Of a stretch of DNA of 8,360 bases, positions 5,043 to 8,360 are shown piece after piece (within the stretch, counting starts at the first letter, position 1; every line of letters starts with the position of its first letter). The notes under the pieces are model-generated. The model was not told where the DNA came from, did no database searches, and saw only the letters and a program-made list of their open reading frames with translations. Both the position numbers and the translations under genes were made by a program. The stretch spans positions 1 to 8,360 of the forward strand of contig JAITBS010000198.1 in NCBI GenBank assembly GCA_031283515.1, in the 5' to 3' direction. Origin of the DNA: Planctomycetaceae bacterium. Its GTDB lineage: Bacteria; Planctomycetota; Planctomycetia; Pirellulales; Thermoguttaceae.

Positions 5043-7445
5043 ATGTCAACAATTAATTCGTCGAATAATATTCCAACCGTTTCACTGCCGCCGCGCCGAA
5101 CTCGTAGTGAACGTGTCGCATTACGGTCGTCTTCGAAAGGCGGTTTTTCAAGATTTATTACGGAATTGAAACACAATCATTGGGGTTCTCTTATTTTGAT
5201 TATGTTTCTGACTTCTGTTGTAATCAGTTGCCTGATTGAAGCCTGGAATCCGCCGTTTCAGTTTCGTCCCAATAGTATTACAGAACGTGCGATTGTTTGT
5301 AACACGCCGTTTTCCATTGTAAGCCCCGTAGCAAAACGTCTTGCCAGAGATCGCGCAAGTTGGGAATCTCTCCATGTTTTCATCAATGATCCCAAACCTC
5401 TCATTCAACTCCGAGAATCGCTTTGGAATACTGTTGCCGCGATGGTAAACGCCCAATCGTTTGACCAACTCGACACCAAAGGAAAAGAAATGTGGCACCG
5501 TTTTCTCAGTTCGGGCGGAAAAGAATCAATTCCTGACAATGTTGATCCTTGTGTGGCATTCGATGCGTTTGTTGCTTATTTCAAAGATGATACCAGTTTT
5601 GATCTATTCAATGATCGTCTCAAACGAGCATTTACGCCTTTCGAATTACATGGAACTCTACGAGCCTTGCATTATGGAGCTGAACAAGGAAGCCAAGACC
5701 AAATTCTTGTTTATCAGGCAGGAGAAACTCCTGACCGCGCCGTGCCGTTCAAAGTAAGTGAAGTGTTGATTCGAGACGGAACACGTTTCAAAGAGGCGTT
5801 ACAACGTGAACTGAATAACCCTACTCTTGTCGATCAACTCTTTAACTGGCTTAGTCCCAAACTGGAAGAAACCCTCAGAGAAGATAAAACCGCAACCACC
5901 GATCTAGAACAAAAAGCTGCCAATTCTGTTGGTGATATTATTGTGGACTTTGTGCAGGGGCAAGTGATTATTGAATCGGGAGTTACGTTGGAAATGGAGG
6001 AAATTGCTCTTTTGCGTGCCGAATATAAAGCCTCTTTATTAAAATCTCCTCTAAGTATTCGTCTTTTTCGATTTCTGGCTGTTTGTGGAACAATTTTTGT
6101 TTTAATTTTTATTGCATGGGGGTTCATACAACGATTAGAACGTCGGCGTCCAAAATCGCTGTTGTCTTTTATTGTTCTGATGAGCAGTATGGTGTTGACG
6201 GTAGCGGTGGCACAAGGTATTCAACGCTTCTCACTAACAATTGCCGAAGGGGAAATGATACCGCTTCTTTTATTTGTAATGATCGTGTCCATTACCTATT
6301 CTTGGGCATTGGCAATTGTATTATCAACTATTTTGACATTGATTCTTGTGTTCGGAAACGGCGGCGGCAATGATTTATTAATGATTTTGCTTTGTGTTAC
6401 AATTTCAACGGCGATTCAATTAGGGCGGTTGCGATCCCGAAAAAAATTGGTTGTGGTTAGTTTTCTTTCGGGTATTGTTGCTTTTGTTTTGACGCTTACC
6501 ACTGGTGTTTTCTGCAACCGTATTTTGGAAATGCCCTTACTTTTTGATGCGAGTGCCAATTTTGTTTGGTCATTCCTTACCGGTTTGATTATGACGGGAA
6601 TTTTACCGTTTATTGAGGAACCGTTTGGGATTCTGACGGATATGAGTTTGCTGGAATTAGGCGATGTATCCCAGCCCTTGCTCCAAAGTCTCATCCGGCT
6701 TGCTCCAGCCACTTACGGACATTCCATGCAAGTCGGAACAATTGCCGAAACAGCCGCCGAAGCAATTGGTGCACGTAGTTTACTCACTCGGGTTGGAGCG
6801 TATTTTCACGACATCGGTAAAATTATGAAACCGGAATATTACAGCGAAAATCAAGGAGGATTGGATAATATTCACGATCATATCGAACCACAAGTCAGTA
6901 CAATTGTTCTAATTGCGCATGTCAAAGACGGTATTGACCTTGCGCGGCAACACCGGTTACCCAAACCACTCATTGACTTAATTGAACAACATCATGGCAC
7001 TTCATTGGTTTCTTTCTTTTATGGTCGTGCCGCGAAAGGAAACAAAGATGAGTCGGGGAAACAGGTTGAGGAAAGTACTTACCGTTATCCGGGTCCGAAA
7101 CCGCAAACGAAAGAAGCGGCAATTTTGATGATTGCGGACACGTGTGAGAGTGCCTGCCGAAGTATGGGAACTGCCGCAACTCCGGGAAAAATTGAAAACC
7201 GTGTTCATGTTCTTATCAAACAAAAACTTGATGATGGACAATTTGACGATTCCGGTCTCACACTTCGTGAACTGAAAATTATTGAAAACAGTGTGATCAA
7301 ATCAATTATTGCCGCAATGCACGGGCGAATCAAATATCCGGATCAAGAATCCGAACAAACCACAAAAATAATAGAACACGAAAACACTTCTCCAGAATCC
7401 GGAAATATCCCCAATTCTGTTGTTGCAAAAAAAATTCCGGTTTAA
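5043..7445 (+). CDS. pgpH: 7TMR-HD family cyclic-di-AMP phosphodiesterase (PgpH-like)
   Basis: This 800-residue integral membrane protein (808 from the alternative TTG at 5019) has the full 7TMR-HD layout. Residues about 1-45 are a basic cytoplasmic N-terminus (RRTRSERVA). One helix (about 49-67) is followed by an extracytoplasmic 7TMR-HDED region (about 68-335). Seven closely spaced helices follow (about 341-524), then a cytoplasmic HD domain (about 555-740) and a polar tail of about 40 residues. HD-domain metal ligands are visible: His560 (YGHSMQ), His589-Asp590 (FHDIGK), His626 (AHVKDG), His650-His651 (HHGT) and Asp699 (IADTCE). YSENQGG, YRYPGPKPQTKEAAILMIAD and the final GQFDDSGLTLRELK helix are typical of PgpH/YqfF proteins, which hydrolyse c-di-AMP to pApA. 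The role is therefore probably lowering c-di-AMP in response to an external signal. In many genomes this gene sits between phoH and ybeY; neither is present here. The symbol rests on family resemblance. Confidence 0.92.
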   Translation: MSTINSSNNIPTVSLPPRRTRSERVALRSSSKGGFSRFITELKHNHWGSLILIMFLTSVVISCLIEAWNPPFQFRPNSITERAIVCNTPFSIVSPVAKRLARDRASWESLHVFINDPKPLIQLRESLWNTVAAMVNAQSFDQLDTKGKEMWHRFLSSGGKESIPDNVDPCVAFDAFVAYFKDDTSFDLFNDRLKRAFTPFELHGTLRALHYGAEQGSQDQILVYQAGETPDRAVPFKVSEVLIRDGTRFKEALQRELNNPTLVDQLFNWLSPKLEETLREDKTATTDLEQKAANSVGDIIVDFVQGQVIIESGVTLEMEEIALLRAEYKASLLKSPLSIRLFRFLAVCGTIFVLIFIAWGFIQRLERRRPKSLLSFIVLMSSMVLTVAVAQGIQRFSLTIAEGEMIPLLLFVMIVSITYSWALAIVLSTILTLILVFGNGGGNDLLMILLCVTISTAIQLGRLRSRKKLVVVSFLSGIVAFVLTLTTGVFCNRILEMPLLFDASANFVWSFLTGLIMTGILPFIEEPFGILTDMSLLELGDVSQPLLQSLIRLAPATYGHSMQVGTIAETAAEAIGARSLLTRVGAYFHDIGKIMKPEYYSENQGGLDNIHDHIEPQVSTIVLIAHVKDGIDLARQHRLPKPLIDLIEQHHGTSLVSFFYGRAAKGNKDESGKQVEESTYRYPGPKPQTKEAAILMIADTCESACRSMGTAATPGKIENRVHVLIKQKLDDGQFDDSGLTLRELKIIENSVIKSIIAAMHGRIKYPDQESEQTTKIIEHENTSPESGNIPNSVVAKKIPV

Positions 7446-7514
7446 TTTGCCGCCATATTTCAGATTGGATCGTAAAACAGAATTAAGATCATTGAAAATC
7501 CTCACTTAAATTTA
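7446..7514. other. convergent gene spacer
   Basis: These 69 bases separate the stop codons of two converging genes. I see no hairpin with a T-run in either direction. GATC occurs at both ends of a short AT-rich segment but makes no extended stem. Confidence 0.35.
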
Positions 7515-8360
7515 TTATTCAATTTTCCAACGGCTCAGTCCGCGTTCTTGGTCACTAAATTCCGCACCGATCTTGACAAGTTTTCGCCCGTCGGCAATGT
7601 AGGGAATTAAATAATCTTTCGAATCTATTTGAGCAAGAGCATCTTCGGCAGTACCATGATTCGCCGTCTTAAATTCAAAAACAAAAATCGTGTCCGACGT
7701 CTTGATAACCGCATCCGCACGACCAACCGCATGTCTCACTTCCGTCTGAATAAATTGTCCCATAAGCGTTACAAGTAAATAGAAAATGAATTGATAATAA
7801 CGTTCGTCTTTTTTCTCTTTATTCATCAAATCATAAGGAATACTTGAATAAAAAGCACGGATTGTGTTCATAAAACCTTCAACATCACCCGCTTCAAGAG
7901 TCCTCACAAATGTTGATATTGAGAAGTTGCGTTGAAGAATCGGTTGAGGAATATAAGTGGGTAAAAGATCATTCAAAAAACTGTATTTCACCTCTTCATT
8001 GGGAAAACCTAATGTATATTCATTGAATTTATCGTCATAATTTTTAATAGTAAGATAACCGCTCTGATACAATAATGGGATAGGATTATGATATTCAGGG
8101 CGGTAATCCATAAGAGAATTAATCGGTACGGTTATACCGTTTTCCAAATCAGGAATCTCAAAATTACTCTCTTTGAACATTTGTACCAAAAATGTCGGTG
8201 TACCCGTTTCGTACCAATAATTATGAAAATGCCCTTCGTCGAATATGTTCAACAAACTAAACGGATTGTACATGCCCTCTGTATCTTCGCAAAAATGATA
8301 ACCGTTATAATATTTTTTCAATTTCGCAAGCGTTTCATCGTAAGACAATTTTATTTGTTC
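7515..8360 (-). CDS. AAA-ATPase-like/PD-(D/E)XK nuclease superfamily protein (DUF1703 type), C-terminal half
   Basis: The frame is open to the window edge (visible residues begin EQIKLSYDETLAKL), so the TTG at 8348 is an internal leucine and the true start lies beyond 8360. 281 residues are visible out of a usual 500-600. The visible N-terminal part, LKKYYNGYHF...MYNPFSLLNIF...YWYETGTPTFL, is the end of the AAA-ATPase-like domain (PF09820-like). The Walker A region would be upstream and is not visible. The C-terminal part is the PF08011-type PD-(D/E)XK domain: VGRADAVI (Asp216), then FVFEFKTA (Glu229, Lys231), a helix with AEDALAQIDSKDY, and IADGRKLVKIGAEFS before the C-terminus RGLSRWKIE. 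The nuclease triad is intact. These proteins are abundant, often multi-copy, in gut and other anaerobic bacteria, and their function is unproven. It is transcribed towards the phosphodiesterase gene. Confidence 0.9.
   Translation of the reverse strand, partial: EQIKLSYDETLAKLKKYYNGYHFCEDTEGMYNPFSLLNIFDEGHFHNYWYETGTPTFLVQMFKESNFEIPDLENGITVPINSLMDYRPEYHNPIPLLYQSGYLTIKNYDDKFNEYTLGFPNEEVKYSFLNDLLPTYIPQPILQRNFSISTFVRTLEAGDVEGFMNTIRAFYSSIPYDLMNKEKKDERYYQFIFYLLVTLMGQFIQTEVRHAVGRADAVIKTSDTIFVFEFKTANHGTAEDALAQIDSKDYLIPYIADGRKLVKIGAEFSDQERGLSRWKIE

Overview
The window is AT-rich bacterial DNA. It holds five long coding regions (two cut by the window edges), one probable small membrane-protein gene, and two intergenic zones packed with palindromic repeats. 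Four things point tentatively to a low-GC member of the Planctomycetota or a neighbouring phylum: a soluble GAF hybrid kinase, a full-length 7TMR-HD phosphodiesterase with an RTRSERVA-type basic N-terminus, weak or absent Shine-Dalgarno sequences, and dispersed CCACAGAGGACACAGAG and hairpin repeats. There is no rRNA or other marker gene to settle this.

Layout. 1-369 (+) is the C-terminal end of a PD-(D/E)XK nuclease-like protein. 370-744 is non-coding and carries a 197-bp MITE-like palindrome (408-604). 745-2760 (+) is a cytoplasmic hybrid histidine kinase with a Ser-Asp microsatellite linker. 2839-3717 (+) is a secreted SMP-30/gluconolactonase-like beta-propeller. 3718-4689 is nearly 1 kb of non-coding DNA. 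It contains a 219-bp inverted-repeat block full of hairpins (3866-4084), a second MITE-like element (4097-4226) with the same 16-bp terminal repeats as the first, a minus-strand-oriented terminator (4254-4287) and an AT-rich stretch with a weak promoter candidate. 4690-4932 (+) is a small one-helix membrane protein. 5043-7445 (+) is a PgpH-like 7TMR-HD cyclic-di-AMP phosphodiesterase. 7515-8360 (-) is the C-terminal half of a DUF1703-type AAA-like/PD-(D/E)XK protein, convergent with the phosphodiesterase.

The genes do not form one pathway. Two are signalling proteins (hybrid kinase, c-di-AMP hydrolase), one is a periplasmic or secreted lactonase-like enzyme, and the two edge genes belong to nuclease-fold families common in accessory DNA. 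The most distinctive content is non-coding. Two short non-autonomous elements have GGGAACTTCTAAAAAC-type termini, each is flanked by a 4-bp direct repeat, and their cores are unrelated. I see no CRISPR array, tRNA, rRNA or transposase gene. I found no clear previously undescribed protein system; the repeat family is the best candidate for something new.
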